Part shown: positions 1-8,352 of the stretch, piece after piece
Position numbering within the stretch: the first letter of the stretch is position 1
Layout: each line of letters starts with the position of its first letter
DNA from: CAYXVU01 sp964468725
GTDB taxonomy: Bacteria > Acidobacteriota > Blastocatellia > UBA7656
DNA length: 25,146 nucleotides
NCBI GenBank assembly: GCA_964468725.1
Contig: CAYXVU010000070.1
Location: 1 to 25,146 of the forward strand
Direction: 5' to 3'
Translations under genes and position numbers: made by a program
The notes under the pieces: generated by a model
What the model was told of the DNA's origin: nothing
Seen by the model: the letters and a program-made list of their open reading frames with translations, nothing else
Databases searched by the model: none

Positions 1-145
1 CATCGAGCAATTGCGTTTATGTCCGGTCGGGCTGGGATAATCTCAGCCTACGACCAAAGCGACTGAGGCTCAGGAAAATCCTAAATAAAATAGGGCTACA
101 GAATCGGGGAGAGTTCGATTGCAATGCCCGACGAGAAGTAAGCAT

Positions 146-382
146 ATGGCAGAACTGGAACAGGTCATCGAACAAACAGAGCAGCTTTCGCCGCAAGAGA
201 AGCTGTTGCTTGTATCCCGCCTTGTTGAAAGTCTGTGCGCGGATTACACGGCAGCCAAGTCGCGCCGTCGCTGACGGAATATCGCGGGCATTGCCCCCAA
301 TCTGCTGCGTGGCACGGATGCACAAGAATGGGTTTCACAATATCGCCGGGAGGCAGACGCAAGGCGTGAAAGCCAACGCTAA
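146..382 (+). pseudogene. Toxin-antitoxin antitoxin, interrupted by in-frame TGA
   Basis: The frame opens with ATG at 146 (MAELEQVIEQTEQLSPQEK...), reaches TGA at 272-274 after 42 codons, and continues open in the same frame to TAA at 380-382. The second half reads RNIAGIAPNLL then DAQEWVSQYRREAD. As I recall, small antitoxins paired with PIN toxins often have a helical N-terminus followed by a Trp-Arg pair and a G-x-A-P-N-L-L / D-A-Q-x-W-V-S segment. The TGA sits where that Trp codon (TGG) would be, so one G-to-A change explains the break. Full length would be about 78 residues, normal for such antitoxins. The stop is 3 bp before the toxin ATG, the usual operon layout. A shortened 42-residue peptide could still be made, but it would lack the part that normally contacts the toxin. 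Other genes here end in TGA and encode Trp by TGG, so recoding is unlikely. Confidence 0.7.
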
Positions 383-385
383 CGC

Positions 386-833
386 ATGAACATCCAAACC
401 GCGCTGCAAAACAACTCTTCGCCTCTTCGTAGATACGTCACCGGTTATCTACTCTGTCCAGAATCACCCAATATACTTCGGTCTTGTCGCTGACATCTTT
501 GACCGAACCGATAACGGAATGGTTGAAGCGATCACTTCGCCGGTTACGCTTGCCGAAGTTTTGGTCATCCCTTATCGGCAAAACCTGACGCAACTACAAC
601 TCGATTTCAGTGAGCAAATCCTTTCCGATGCCAACACCACTTGCTTACCCATTGATGCGGAGGCTGGTAAGCGAGCCGCAGAGTTGTGGGCCAAATACAA
701 TTTGAGTTTGACCGATGCTATGCAGGTCGCGGTTGCCCTACAGGCTGGCTGCGAAGCCTTCTTGACGAACGAGGGCAATTGGCGGCGCGTGACAGAATTG
801 ACGATTCTCGTGTTGGATGATTTAGAACTTTGA
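386..833 (+). pseudogene. PIN-domain toxin (VapC-like), frameshifted near the 5' end
   Basis: VapC-type PIN toxins are Mg-dependent ribonucleases with four acidic or polar active-site residues. Here ATG 386 starts MNIQTALQ and then runs into another frame. The PIN sequence proper (LFVDTSPVIYSVQ) lies one frame away, from about 423. That frame has a TGA at 387-389 and no ATG, GTG or TTG before the internal ATG at 519, so it has no usable start. The join needs a 1-base shift between roughly 410 and 423. Downstream everything looks intact: Asp of FVDT (432-434), Glu of TLAEVL, Asp of SLTDAMQ and the FLTNE segment, ending at TGA 831-833. If translated from 519, the protein would be 104 residues and lack the first catalytic Asp. 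Repaired, it would be about 149 residues, typical for the family. It pairs with the broken antitoxin just upstream. Confidence 0.72.
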
Positions 834-869
834 AACTCCTGAACGCGCATGAAACTCTACATTTTTCTA

Positions 870-897
870 TTGCCTGACTTCTTCGTTCTGCTACAAT
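870..897 (+). promoter_or_regulatory. Sigma70-like promoter
   Basis: TTGCCT (870-875) and TACAAT (892-897) are separated by 16 bp, inside the octamer GCTACAAT that also occurs upstream of the gene at 16023. Transcription would begin near 904 and give a leader of about 170 nt before the GTG at 1074. No experimental support is visible. Confidence 0.45.
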
Positions 898-902
898 CCG
901 CG

Positions 903-927
903 CAGGCCAACATCCTCGCATGGCCTG
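903..927. other. Hairpin in the leader of the beta-helix gene
   Basis: CAGGCCA (903-909) and TGGCCTG (921-927) are perfect reverse complements around an 11-nt loop. The hairpin would lie at the very 5' end of a transcript from the 870-897 promoter. No U-run follows, so it is more likely a transcript-end stabiliser or a protein site than a terminator. Confidence 0.3.
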
Positions 928-1073
928 TCGGCATAATAATAACTCTGCTCCCGCAAGCTGTTTCCCATTAGCCGTACCTTTTCACCTCACCGGATTCAAA
1001 TTGGCTTCACCATCTCTTTGCCCAACATTGGCCATCGGCCACTGACTACAACTCGTCTGAGGAGGCGCAACCT

Positions 1074-3071
1074 GTGAAGAAAGCTCTCATAGCCATTTCT
1101 GTTCTCTCGCTCACGCTTACCTTTGCACTCTTGTCCTTCACTTCGACCAGCCGGGCGCAAGGCAATCTCTTCGAAGTCGGACCCGGTAAAACCTTCGCTT
1201 CGATTGGCCAAGTTCCATGGGAATCCTTGCAACCCGGCGATACGGTTTTGATTCACTGGCGCACGACGCCCTACAAAGAGAAGTTCGTCATCTGTCGGCA
1301 AGGCACGCAGCTTGCCCCCATCACCGTGCGCGGCGTTTTGGGGCCGAACGGCGAACTGCCGATCATTGACGGCAATGGCGCAACCACTCGCTCGGCGCTC
1401 AACTATTGGAATCAGGAACGCAGCGTCATTAAAATCGGCGGCGCAAACAACCCGCCCGACACGCTGCCGCAATACATCACGCTGGAAAACCTCGATATTA
1501 AAAGCGCGCGTCCGCCCTACACCTTCACTGCCGCCAACGGCACGACGCAGACCTATTCAACCAGCGCGTCTTCGATCTACATCGAAAAAGGTGAGAATAT
1601 CACCATTCGCAATTGCATCATTCGAGATAGCGGCAATGGTTTCTTCGTTGCGTCCAGCGATGCTCTAGCGTCGCGCAATATCTTAGTCGAAGGCAATTAC
1701 ATCTACGATAACGGCATCGAAGGCAGCATCTTTCAACATAACAACTACACTGCCGCCATCGGCATCACCTTTCAGTACAACCGCTTTGGCGCATTGCGCG
1801 CCAACTGTCCCGGCAATAATTTGAAAGATCGTTCGGCAGGGCTGGTCGTGCGCTACAACTGGATCGAAGGCGGCAACCGCCAACTCGATTTGGTCGAAGG
1901 CGAAGACAGCAGCTTGATTCGCAATGACCCGCGCTACCGCGAAACCTTCGTCTACGGCAATGTCTTGATCGAACCGGATGCGGCGGGCAATCGCCAGGTC
2001 ACACATTACGGCGGCGATGGCGCAACGACGGCCAACTATCGCAAAGGTATGCTCTATTTTTACAACAACACGCTGGTTTCGACGCGCACAGATCGCACGA
2101 CGCTGATGCGGCTTTCGACCAATGACGAAGTCTGCGACTTTCGCAATAACATCGTCTATGCGACGGCAGCGGGAAACACCGTTTCCCTCGTTGATAGTTC
2201 CGGCGTTTTGAATATGAGTCACAACTGGTTCAAGGCGGGCTATGTGCAAACCTTCGGTACACTGGCAGGGGTCATCAATGATAACGGCACGTCCGTACTT
2301 GGCTCCTCTCCGGGTTTCGTGAACGAAGCCGGACAAGATTATAACCTCGCTTCGGCATCGAATTGCATTAACGCTGGAACTACTCTGCATTCGAATATTG
2401 CTACTGTAAACTTCGTCATCCGTCAGTATGTGAAGCATCAATCGAGTCAGAGCCGTCCTACAAGCGGCGCACTCGACATCGGTGCATACGAACGGCAAAG
2501 CGCGACGCCGCCACCGCCTTCTCCGGTTTCCATAACCACAACGAGTTTGCCAAATGGCACAGTCGGCACAGCCTATGCCTCAACCTTTGCGGCCACCGGA
2601 GGCGTCACACCTTACACTTGGGCGGTCACGGTTGGCAGTTTGCCTGCGGGGCTTGCGCTCAATGCGGCGACGGGCGGAATTAGCGGCACGCCGACCAGCG
2701 CGGGAAATGCGACCTTTACCGTTCAAGTGAGCGATTCGCAAAACCCTGCGAGTACCAACGCCAAACAATTCTCAATCTCCATCACCGCGCCGCCCATTGC
2801 GCCGCTCGACATCACAACGACGAGTCTGCCCGGCGGTCAACGCAATGTTGTCTATAGCCAAACGGTGCAAGCAACCGGCGGTGTGCTGCCGTACACTTGG
2901 TCATTGGCTTCCGGCACTTTGCCGCCCGGCCTGACCTTGAACGCGACGACCGGCGTGATCAGCGGCACGCCGACGAAAAAAGGAGCCTTCAGCTTCGTCG
3001 TGCGCGTGCGCGATAGTCGCTCGCCGCGCGCCAGCGACACGCAGTCGCTTTCGATCAAGATCGCAAGGTAA
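1074..3071 (+). CDS. Secreted right-handed beta-helix protein with two He_PIG (Ig-like) domains
   Basis: 665 residues starting at GTG 1074, supported by GGAGG at 1061-1065 with 8 nt spacing. Residues 1-29 are a Sec signal peptide ending SRA before QG, so the protein is exported. Residues about 30-470 carry the repeated short-strand/Asn ladder pattern of right-handed parallel beta-helices (for example ITIRNCIIRDSG and ILVEGNYIYDNG), as in polysaccharide lyases and other carbohydrate-active proteins. A Pro-rich linker (about 476-484, PPPPSP) leads to two tandem He_PIG domains (about 485-572 and 575-665), each with the LPxGLxLNxxTGxISGTP signature. The two domains are alike enough to suggest internal duplication. 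No catalytic residues can be assigned, so whether it binds or cleaves a glycan is open. There is no C-terminal sorting signal that I recognise. It appears monocistronic. Confidence 0.82.
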   Translation: MKKALIAISVLSLTLTFALLSFTSTSRAQGNLFEVGPGKTFASIGQVPWESLQPGDTVLIHWRTTPYKEKFVICRQGTQLAPITVRGVLGPNGELPIIDGNGATTRSALNYWNQERSVIKIGGANNPPDTLPQYITLENLDIKSARPPYTFTAANGTTQTYSTSASSIYIEKGENITIRNCIIRDSGNGFFVASSDALASRNILVEGNYIYDNGIEGSIFQHNNYTAAIGITFQYNRFGALRANCPGNNLKDRSAGLVVRYNWIEGGNRQLDLVEGEDSSLIRNDPRYRETFVYGNVLIEPDAAGNRQVTHYGGDGATTANYRKGMLYFYNNTLVSTRTDRTTLMRLSTNDEVCDFRNNIVYATAAGNTVSLVDSSGVLNMSHNWFKAGYVQTFGTLAGVINDNGTSVLGSSPGFVNEAGQDYNLASASNCINAGTTLHSNIATVNFVIRQYVKHQSSQSRPTSGALDIGAYERQSATPPPPSPVSITTTSLPNGTVGTAYASTFAATGGVTPYTWAVTVGSLPAGLALNAATGGISGTPTSAGNATFTVQVSDSQNPASTNAKQFSISITAPPIAPLDITTTSLPGGQRNVVYSQTVQATGGVLPYTWSLASGTLPPGLTLNATTGVISGTPTKKGAFSFVVRVRDSRSPRASDTQSLSIKIAR

Positions 3072-3122
3072 CGGCTGTGGATAGAGCGAGAAGATCGCAA
3101 AGAAGCAATGAGCAAACCGTTA

Positions 3123-3173
3123 CCCGTCCGTAAGAGAACGCGCGGATGCAATAATCTCCATCTTACGGACGGG
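3123..3173. repeat. 13-bp perfect inverted repeat between convergent genes
   Basis: CCCGTCCGTAAGA (3123-3135) and TCTTACGGACGGG (3161-3173) are perfect reverse complements with a 25-nt loop. It lies in the 124-bp gap between the ends of the beta-helix gene and the ABC transporter gene. It could terminate both transcripts, but neither side has a T-run. The long loop and intergenic position would also fit a dispersed palindromic (REP-like) element. I found no second copy in this window. Confidence 0.6.
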
Positions 3174-3195
3174 CTACCGACGGAGGCGCATTAGG

Positions 3196-5115
3196 CTAGC
3201 GATACCCCTCTGCTTGCATGGTGAAGAGTTCGGCATAGAGGCCGCCGCGTTGGACGAGTTCAGCGTGGGTGCCTTCTTCGATCACTGCGCCATGTTGCAA
3301 GACGATGATGCGGTCGGCCATTCGGACGGTCGAAAAGCGATGCGAAATAATGATCGCCATGCGTCCCTGTACAAGGTTGGAAAAACGCACGAAGACTTCA
3401 TACTCGGCGCGCGCATCCAGCGCCGCCGTCGGCTCGTCTAAAATCAAGACCTGCGCGTCACGCATATAGGCGCGGGCGAGCGCGATCTTCTGCCATTCGC
3501 CGCCGGACAAATCTACGCCGCTATCAAAGCGGCGTCCGAGCATCTGCTTGTAGCGCGCAGTCAGTCGCGGCAATAGACTGGACGCGAGTGATTTGTCCGC
3601 CGCCGAGGTGATGCGAAGAGGAACGCGCTCGTCGCTTTGCTCATGGGCTGGCTCCGCTTTTTTGAGGTCGGCAAGTTTGAAGTCAGAGGCCGAATCCAGA
3701 TAGTCGCGCACTTCATCAATCTCGCCGACGCCGATGTTCTCTTCCAGTCGCAAGTCGTAGCGCACGAAGTCTTGAAAGATCACGCCAATCGCTTGCCTGA
3801 GCGACATCAGATCGTAATCGCGCAGGTCAACGCCATCAAGCAAGATGCGCCCTTCGGTCGGATCATAGAGTCGCGCCAGTAATTTGGTGAGCGTCGTTTT
3901 GCCTGCACCGTTTTCACCCACGAAGGCGACGCGCTCGCCTGGCCGCAAGTGAAAGTATACGTGTCGCACTGCCCAGTTATCGCTGCCCGGATAGCGAAAG
4001 CCAACGTCTTCGAAGATAAATCCCTCTTTGATGGGCTGCGATACCATACGGGCATCGGGGCGCGAGGTGATCGAAGGCTTCTCTTCGAAGAAGTCGAAGA
4101 GGTCTTTGAGGTAGAGACTGTGAAAGTAGATGCGGCTTGCCCCCATCAGTAAGCCTTGAATTAAACCGCGACTCTGCGCAAACGAGATGCTCAAAAAGGT
4201 CAACGTCCCGATGGTAATCACCTTATCCATCGCTCGCATCAGGATGATGACGTAAGCGGCGTAATAGCCGAGCGTGCCGATGAGCGACAACCCGGTGCTG
4301 ACCAGCGCTTTGCGAATCGAGAGCCGTTTGTTTTCGTCATAAAACTGCGTTGCCAGTTTGCGATACCGTTCGATGATCCAATTTGACAGCCCGAACAGTT
4401 GCACCTCTTTGGCCGTGCGGTCGCTTGCGCCTGCGTAGCGCAGATAGTCGAGCAGGCGTCGCTGCGGCGTCCAACGATAGAGCAGCGAGTATTCCATCGA
4501 AGCGTAATGCGTCTCGCCCAAAAAGACCGGGATGGTGGCAATGACCAATAGAATGAGCAGGCCGGGAATATAGACGAAGAGCGCGACGCCGAGCGAGAAG
4601 AGCGTGAGCAGGCTTTGCGCCATCGTGAAGAGTTGCTCGATCAACCCCATACGCCCGAACGTGTCGCGGCGGGCGCGTTCAAGCTTGTCATAAAACTGCG
4701 GGTCTTCGAAATGATAGAGATCAAGCGTCGCCGCGTGCTGCATGAGCTTGATGCTGATGTGATTCGAGAAGAGGTCGCCGAGCAAGCTTTCAACCAGCGA
4801 CGAGGCGCGGGCGAGCGCTTCACTGGCAACGACGAAGAGGAGTTCAATGGCGACGAGTCGCCAAAGCTTCGCATAGTCCGGCGTCGTCGTGAGCGAGGCG
4901 ACGACCGTATCAATGATAAGTTTGCCGACCCAAAGCGAAACGACCGGGATGAGCGAGCGCAACAGTCGCAACAGCAGCATCGCCGTTGTATAGCCGCGAT
5001 GCGTCTGCCAGACGAGGCGAAGCAGCGGCGGGATATTCTTGAGCACCGCAAACCGCTCGCGCCAGGTCTTTTTTTTCTCATCGCCCGGCGCTTTGATGGA
5101 AAACGAATACGCCAT
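3196..5115 (-). CDS. ABC exporter, fused permease and ATPase (MsbA/LmrA-like)
   Basis: A half-size ABC exporter that should dimerise in the inner membrane and export an unidentified substrate using ATP. I chose ATG 5115 (639 residues). A TTG two codons upstream is possible, and neither has a clear ribosome site. The N-terminal half has several hydrophobic helices (for example around LLRLLRSLIPVVSLWVGKLI). The ATPase half has Walker A GENGAGKTT (about 400-408), signature LSGGE (536-540), Walker B ILDEPT with D560 and E561, and H-loop His592. Between the Q-loop segment and the signature there is extra sequence (about AEPAHEQSDERVPLRITSAA) that relatives usually lack. It lies in the helical subdomain next to the catalytic site. 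The gene is the last of the minus-strand cluster, 66 bp after the ferredoxin gene. Confidence 0.9.
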   Translation of the reverse strand: MAYSFSIKAPGDEKKKTWRERFAVLKNIPPLLRLVWQTHRGYTTAMLLLRLLRSLIPVVSLWVGKLIIDTVVASLTTTPDYAKLWRLVAIELLFVVASEALARASSLVESLLGDLFSNHISIKLMQHAATLDLYHFEDPQFYDKLERARRDTFGRMGLIEQLFTMAQSLLTLFSLGVALFVYIPGLLILLVIATIPVFLGETHYASMEYSLLYRWTPQRRLLDYLRYAGASDRTAKEVQLFGLSNWIIERYRKLATQFYDENKRLSIRKALVSTGLSLIGTLGYYAAYVIILMRAMDKVITIGTLTFLSISFAQSRGLIQGLLMGASRIYFHSLYLKDLFDFFEEKPSITSRPDARMVSQPIKEGFIFEDVGFRYPGSDNWAVRHVYFHLRPGERVAFVGENGAGKTTLTKLLARLYDPTEGRILLDGVDLRDYDLMSLRQAIGVIFQDFVRYDLRLEENIGVGEIDEVRDYLDSASDFKLADLKKAEPAHEQSDERVPLRITSAADKSLASSLLPRLTARYKQMLGRRFDSGVDLSGGEWQKIALARAYMRDAQVLILDEPTAALDARAEYEVFVRFSNLVQGRMAIIISHRFSTVRMADRIIVLQHGAVIEEGTHAELVQRGGLYAELFTMQAEGYR

Positions 5116-5181
5116 AACCAAATAAACCGATCAGGATGGAGCCGGATTGACAGCTTCGCCGCGTTGACGAATGCGTAGGAG

Positions 5182-5559
5182 TTACGAATCCCCGTCCATG
5201 CCTTTCAACTCGTTGGTGATTAGCAGATTCTCGGCGACCGGATTGCCTGCGATCAGATGCTCTTGAATGATGCGCTCAATCACCTCCGGCGTGCAGGAGT
5301 GATACCACGTACCTTCGGGGTAGATGACGGCAATCGGCCCGTCGGCGCAGACCTGCAAGCAGTTGGCTTTGGTGCGATAGATGCCGCCTTCGCCGGTGAG
5401 GTGCAACTCTTTGAGCCGCCGCTTCAGGTACTCCCATGATGCCAGACTGGCCTCTTTATCCGAACACTTCGGCTTCGTTTGATCGCAGCACAAAAAGATG
5501 TGGCGGCGGATTTTATCTACGCCCAGAGCTTCGGCCTTCTTCTTGAGTTCCTCATTCAT
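5182..5559 (-). CDS. Thioredoxin-like [2Fe-2S] ferredoxin domain protein
   Basis: 125 residues from ATG 5559. A longer frame back to 5658 would overlap RNase HI, so the internal ATG, 5 bp after the rnhA stop, is preferred. The sequence HIFLCCDQTKPKC followed by NCLQVCADGP and IAVIYPEGTWY matches the NuoE-like / shethna-type thioredoxin-fold ferredoxins. Likely cluster ligands are C24 (or C25), C32, C67 and C71. A C-terminal helix (PEVIERIIQEHL) is also typical. The protein is cytoplasmic and probably carries electrons, but the partner is not evident because no reductase or hydrogenase is adjacent. The paired Cys24-Cys25 is slightly unusual. Position between rnhA and the ABC transporter suggests co-transcription rather than shared function. 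Confidence 0.85.
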   Translation of the reverse strand: MNEELKKKAEALGVDKIRRHIFLCCDQTKPKCSDKEASLASWEYLKRRLKELHLTGEGGIYRTKANCLQVCADGPIAVIYPEGTWYHSCTPEVIERIIQEHLIAGNPVAENLLITNELKGMDGDS

Positions 5560-5564
5560 CGGCT

Positions 5565-6077
5565 TTATGAAAACAGCGTGGCAGGCGAGGTTCGATCTTC
5601 CCTTACGGATTCGTAGCCGGTATCCACCGGCAAGCCGCTTTGATTCGCCGCTTGCCATGCCAAGCGGTCACAGCGTTCATTCTCTCGGTTTCCGGCGTGG
5701 CCTTTCACCCAGACGAAATTGACATCGTGCTGGTCGCAGAGGCCAAGCAAGCGCGCCCACAGATCGGGATTGATGGCCTTATCCTTTTTATTCCGCATCC
5801 AGCGATTGGTGCGCCATTTCTTTGCCCAGCCTTGCTCAATCGCATTGACCAGATATTGCGAATCGGTGTGCAGCGTGACGCGGCAGCGATCTTTGAGAGA
5901 TTCAAGCGCGATGATGGCCGCCAAAATTTCCATGCGATTGTTAGTGGTGAGGCGATAGCCGCCCGACAATTCTTTGCGGTTGCCGTTATAGAGCAGCACG
6001 GCGCCGTAACCTCCCGGCCCCGGATTGCCGATGCACGCGCCGTCGGTGTAGATGATGATGCTTTTCGTTTCGCTCAA
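5565..6077 (-). CDS. rnhA: Ribonuclease HI
   Basis: 170 residues. Cleaves the RNA strand of RNA-DNA hybrids, removing R-loops and primers. The metal-binding catalytic residues are all in place: D12 (IIYTDGAC), E50 (NNRMEI), D72 (TDSQY) and D137 (ERCDRLA), together with the conserved H127 of KGHAGN. The basic handle WAKKWRTNRWMRNKKDK typical of E. coli-type RNase HI is present. A short C-terminal tail (about residues 148-170) extends beyond the core. It starts 9 bp after the ettA stop and ends 5 bp before the ferredoxin start, so it is very probably in the same transcript. Confidence 0.95.
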   Translation of the reverse strand: MSETKSIIIYTDGACIGNPGPGGYGAVLLYNGNRKELSGGYRLTTNNRMEILAAIIALESLKDRCRVTLHTDSQYLVNAIEQGWAKKWRTNRWMRNKKDKAINPDLWARLLGLCDQHDVNFVWVKGHAGNRENERCDRLAWQAANQSGLPVDTGYESVREDRTSPATLFS

Positions 6078-6086
6078 CGTTTTCCT

Positions 6087-7769
6087 TTACTCCCTCGTCA
6101 ACTGACGATACTTGATGCGATGGGGTTGATTGGCTGCTTCGCCGAGTCGCGCTTTGCGGTCGGCTTCATATTCGGAATAGTTGCCATCGAAGTAGACGAC
6201 TCGGCTGTCGCCTTCGAAGGCCAAGATATGGGTTGCGATGCGATCTAAAAACCAGCGGTCGTGGCTGATGATGACGGCGCAGCCTGCGAAGTTCTCCAAC
6301 GCTTCTTCGAGGGCGCGCATCGTGTTGACATCCAAATCGTTGGTTGGCTCGTCAAGCAAGATGACGTTGGCGCTCTCTTTGAGCATCTTCGCCAGATGCA
6401 CGCGATTGCGTTCGCCGCCTGATAGTCCGCCGACGCGCTTTTGTTGATCGCTGCCCGAGAAATTAAACCGCGCCACATAGGCACGCGAGTTCACTTCACG
6501 AGCGCCGAGCTTAATCATCTCTTCGCCGCCGGAAATCTCTTCCCAAAGAGTCTTCTTCGAGTCGAGTTCTCGGCTCTGATCTACATATGCAAGCTTGACG
6601 GTCTCGCCGGTTTTGAAAGCGCCGCTATCAGGCGTCTCTTGTCCGGTGATGAGTTTGAAGAGCGTCGTCTTGCCTGCACCGTTCGGGCCGATGACGCCGA
6701 CGATGCCACCGGGCGGCAAGCGAAAAGACAAACCCTCGAAGAGAATCTTTTCGCTATAGGCTTTGCTGACGCCGTCGGCTTCGATGACGATGTCGCCCAG
6801 CCGAGGGCCGGGCGGGATGTAAATTTCCAGTTCGCGTGCGCGTTTGTCGCTCTCTTGATTGAGCAACTCTTCGTAGGCTTTGATGCGCGCCTTCGATTTC
6901 GCATGGCGACCTTTCGGCGACATGCGAATCCACTCTAACTCTCGTTCCAATGTCTTGACGCGTTGCGATTCGGCCTTCTCTTCGCGCGCCAGCCGCTGCT
7001 GTTTCTGCTCTAACCAAGACGAGTAATTGCCTTCCCACGGGATGCCGCGACCTTGATCGAGTTCCAATATCCAACCGGCGACGTTATCCAAAAAGTAGCG
7101 GTCGTGCGTAACCGCAATAACAGTGCCGGGATACTGTTGCAGATGCTGTTCGAGCCAGCCGACGGTTTCGGCATCGAGGTGGTTGGTTGGCTCGTCGAGC
7201 AAGAGAATGTCGGGCTGCTTGAGTAGCAACCGACACAGGGCGACGCGTCGCCGTTCGCCGCCCGACAATACCTTTACGGGCGTATCTCCCGGCGGGCAGC
7301 GCAAGGCGTCCATCGCCATTTCTAACCGGCTATCCAAATCCCACGCGCTCGCCGCATCGAGTTTGTCTTGCACTTGACCTTGCCGTTCGAGCAAGCCATT
7401 CATTTCGTCATCACTCAGTGGCTCGGCAAACTTGGCATTGATCTCGTCGTACTCTTTGAGCAGGTTGACGATCTCTTGCACGCCTTCTTCGACCGTCTCT
7501 TTGACAGTCTTTGCGTCGTCGAGTTGCGGTTCTTGTTCGAGGTAGCCGACGCTGTAGCCGGGCGAAAGCACCGTTTCGCCGACATACTCTTTATCCACGC
7601 CCGCAATGATGCGCAGCAGCGAGCTTTTGCCTGCGCCGTTTAATCCGAGCACGCCGATCTTCGCGCCGTAGAAGTAAGAAAGATAGATGTCTTTAAGGAC
7701 GGGCTTCTTGTCGTAGTATTTGCCCAGCCCAACCATCGAATAAATGATTTTATTAGGTGCAGTACTCAT
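6087..7769 (-). CDS. ettA: Energy-dependent translational throttle protein EttA (ABC-F)
   Basis: 560 residues, the usual length. ABC-F proteins lack membrane domains. EttA binds the ribosomal E site and gates the first steps of elongation according to ATP/ADP. Two ATPase domains are visible. Domain 1 has Walker A GLNGAGKSS (42-50), signature LSGGE (168-172), Walker B LLLDEPTNHLD (189-199) and His222. Domain 2 has GPNGAGKTT (361-369), LSGGE (449-453) and ILLDEPTNDLD (470-480). Between them lies the P-site tRNA-interaction motif region (about 244-303, WEGNYSSWLEQK then SPKGRHAKSKAR), which is diagnostic for EttA among ABC-F proteins. ATG 7769 is preceded by AAAGGA with about 7-8 nt spacing. It probably heads the ettA-rnhA-ferredoxin-ABC run. 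Confidence 0.95.
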   Translation of the reverse strand: MSTAPNKIIYSMVGLGKYYDKKPVLKDIYLSYFYGAKIGVLGLNGAGKSSLLRIIAGVDKEYVGETVLSPGYSVGYLEQEPQLDDAKTVKETVEEGVQEIVNLLKEYDEINAKFAEPLSDDEMNGLLERQGQVQDKLDAASAWDLDSRLEMAMDALRCPPGDTPVKVLSGGERRRVALCRLLLKQPDILLLDEPTNHLDAETVGWLEQHLQQYPGTVIAVTHDRYFLDNVAGWILELDQGRGIPWEGNYSSWLEQKQQRLAREEKAESQRVKTLERELEWIRMSPKGRHAKSKARIKAYEELLNQESDKRARELEIYIPPGPRLGDIVIEADGVSKAYSEKILFEGLSFRLPPGGIVGVIGPNGAGKTTLFKLITGQETPDSGAFKTGETVKLAYVDQSRELDSKKTLWEEISGGEEMIKLGAREVNSRAYVARFNFSGSDQQKRVGGLSGGERNRVHLAKMLKESANVILLDEPTNDLDVNTMRALEEALENFAGCAVIISHDRWFLDRIATHILAFEGDSRVVYFDGNYSEYEADRKARLGEAANQPHRIKYRQLTRE

Positions 7770-7840
7770 TGCGAATTCCTTTGCCGGATCATTGGTTGTC
7801 TGCGGCTGGTTGCCGAAGAGCGGCGTCCGACCGGGTTTGC

Positions 7841-8326
7841 CTACCCGATTATAGGCAACTGACTGCCGACCATCTTTTTGAGCAGTGCGATCTGCCCCGC
7901 GTGGTAGAGGTCATGTTGAATGACGCCGTGAAAGAGAAAGTAGATGGAATAGCTCTGCCCTTGCACGATGTCGTTGAGTTGCGCTTCGTCTATCTGCCCG
8001 AGCGTTTCGCGCAGCGCGACGTTGGTCGCTTCGAGTTCGGCGAGGCTCTGTTGCCAGGCCTCCGGGCTGGTATCAGTGACCGGCGGGAAATTGTCTTCGG
8101 GTAAGACTTCGGGTTTGGCTTCGCCTTTGATGCGTTGCAAAGCGATGCGCTGCCAGGCGGAGATATGCAGGACGATCTCCCAGATGCTGTGCGCGGTCGG
8201 AATGGGGCGGGCGACAGCTTGCTCGGCAGTGATGTCTATGAGCAATTCTTTGAGCGATGGCCCGTGCCATGCCTCGCCTTCGAGGGCGCGGCGCAACTGA
8301 CTTCGCATTCGTTTGATTTCACTCAT
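7841..8326 (-). CDS. DinB family protein (putative metal-dependent enzyme)
   Basis: 161 residues from ATG 8326. GGAGGAG (8334-8340 on this strand) lies 7 nt upstream, which favours this ATG over the in-frame TTG at 8332 that would sit only about 1-3 nt from it. DinB/YfiT proteins are four-helix bundles with a three-His metal site, and several are thiol transferases (for example bacillithiol or mycothiol S-transferases). The triad is visible: H54 (VLHISAW), H138 and H142 (IQHDLYHAGQ). The substrate cannot be told from sequence. It follows the DUF1990 gene by 26 bp and precedes ettA by 71 bp. Confidence 0.85.
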   Translation of the reverse strand: MSEIKRMRSQLRRALEGEAWHGPSLKELLIDITAEQAVARPIPTAHSIWEIVLHISAWQRIALQRIKGEAKPEVLPEDNFPPVTDTSPEAWQQSLAELEATNVALRETLGQIDEAQLNDIVQGQSYSIYFLFHGVIQHDLYHAGQIALLKKMVGSQLPIIG

Positions 8327-8352
8327 CTGCAAACTCCTCCCTTACGATTTCT

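Noticed and set aside
272..274. TGA as a recoded Trp or selenocysteine codon in the antitoxin
   Set aside because: Other genes in the window use TGA as a stop and TGG for Trp, no SECIS-like structure stands out, and the partner toxin is also broken, so simple decay fits better.
1683..2498. Minus-strand open frame (271 codons) opposite the beta-helix gene
   Set aside because: No domain and no ribosome site. The plus-strand gene has a signal peptide, start site and domains.
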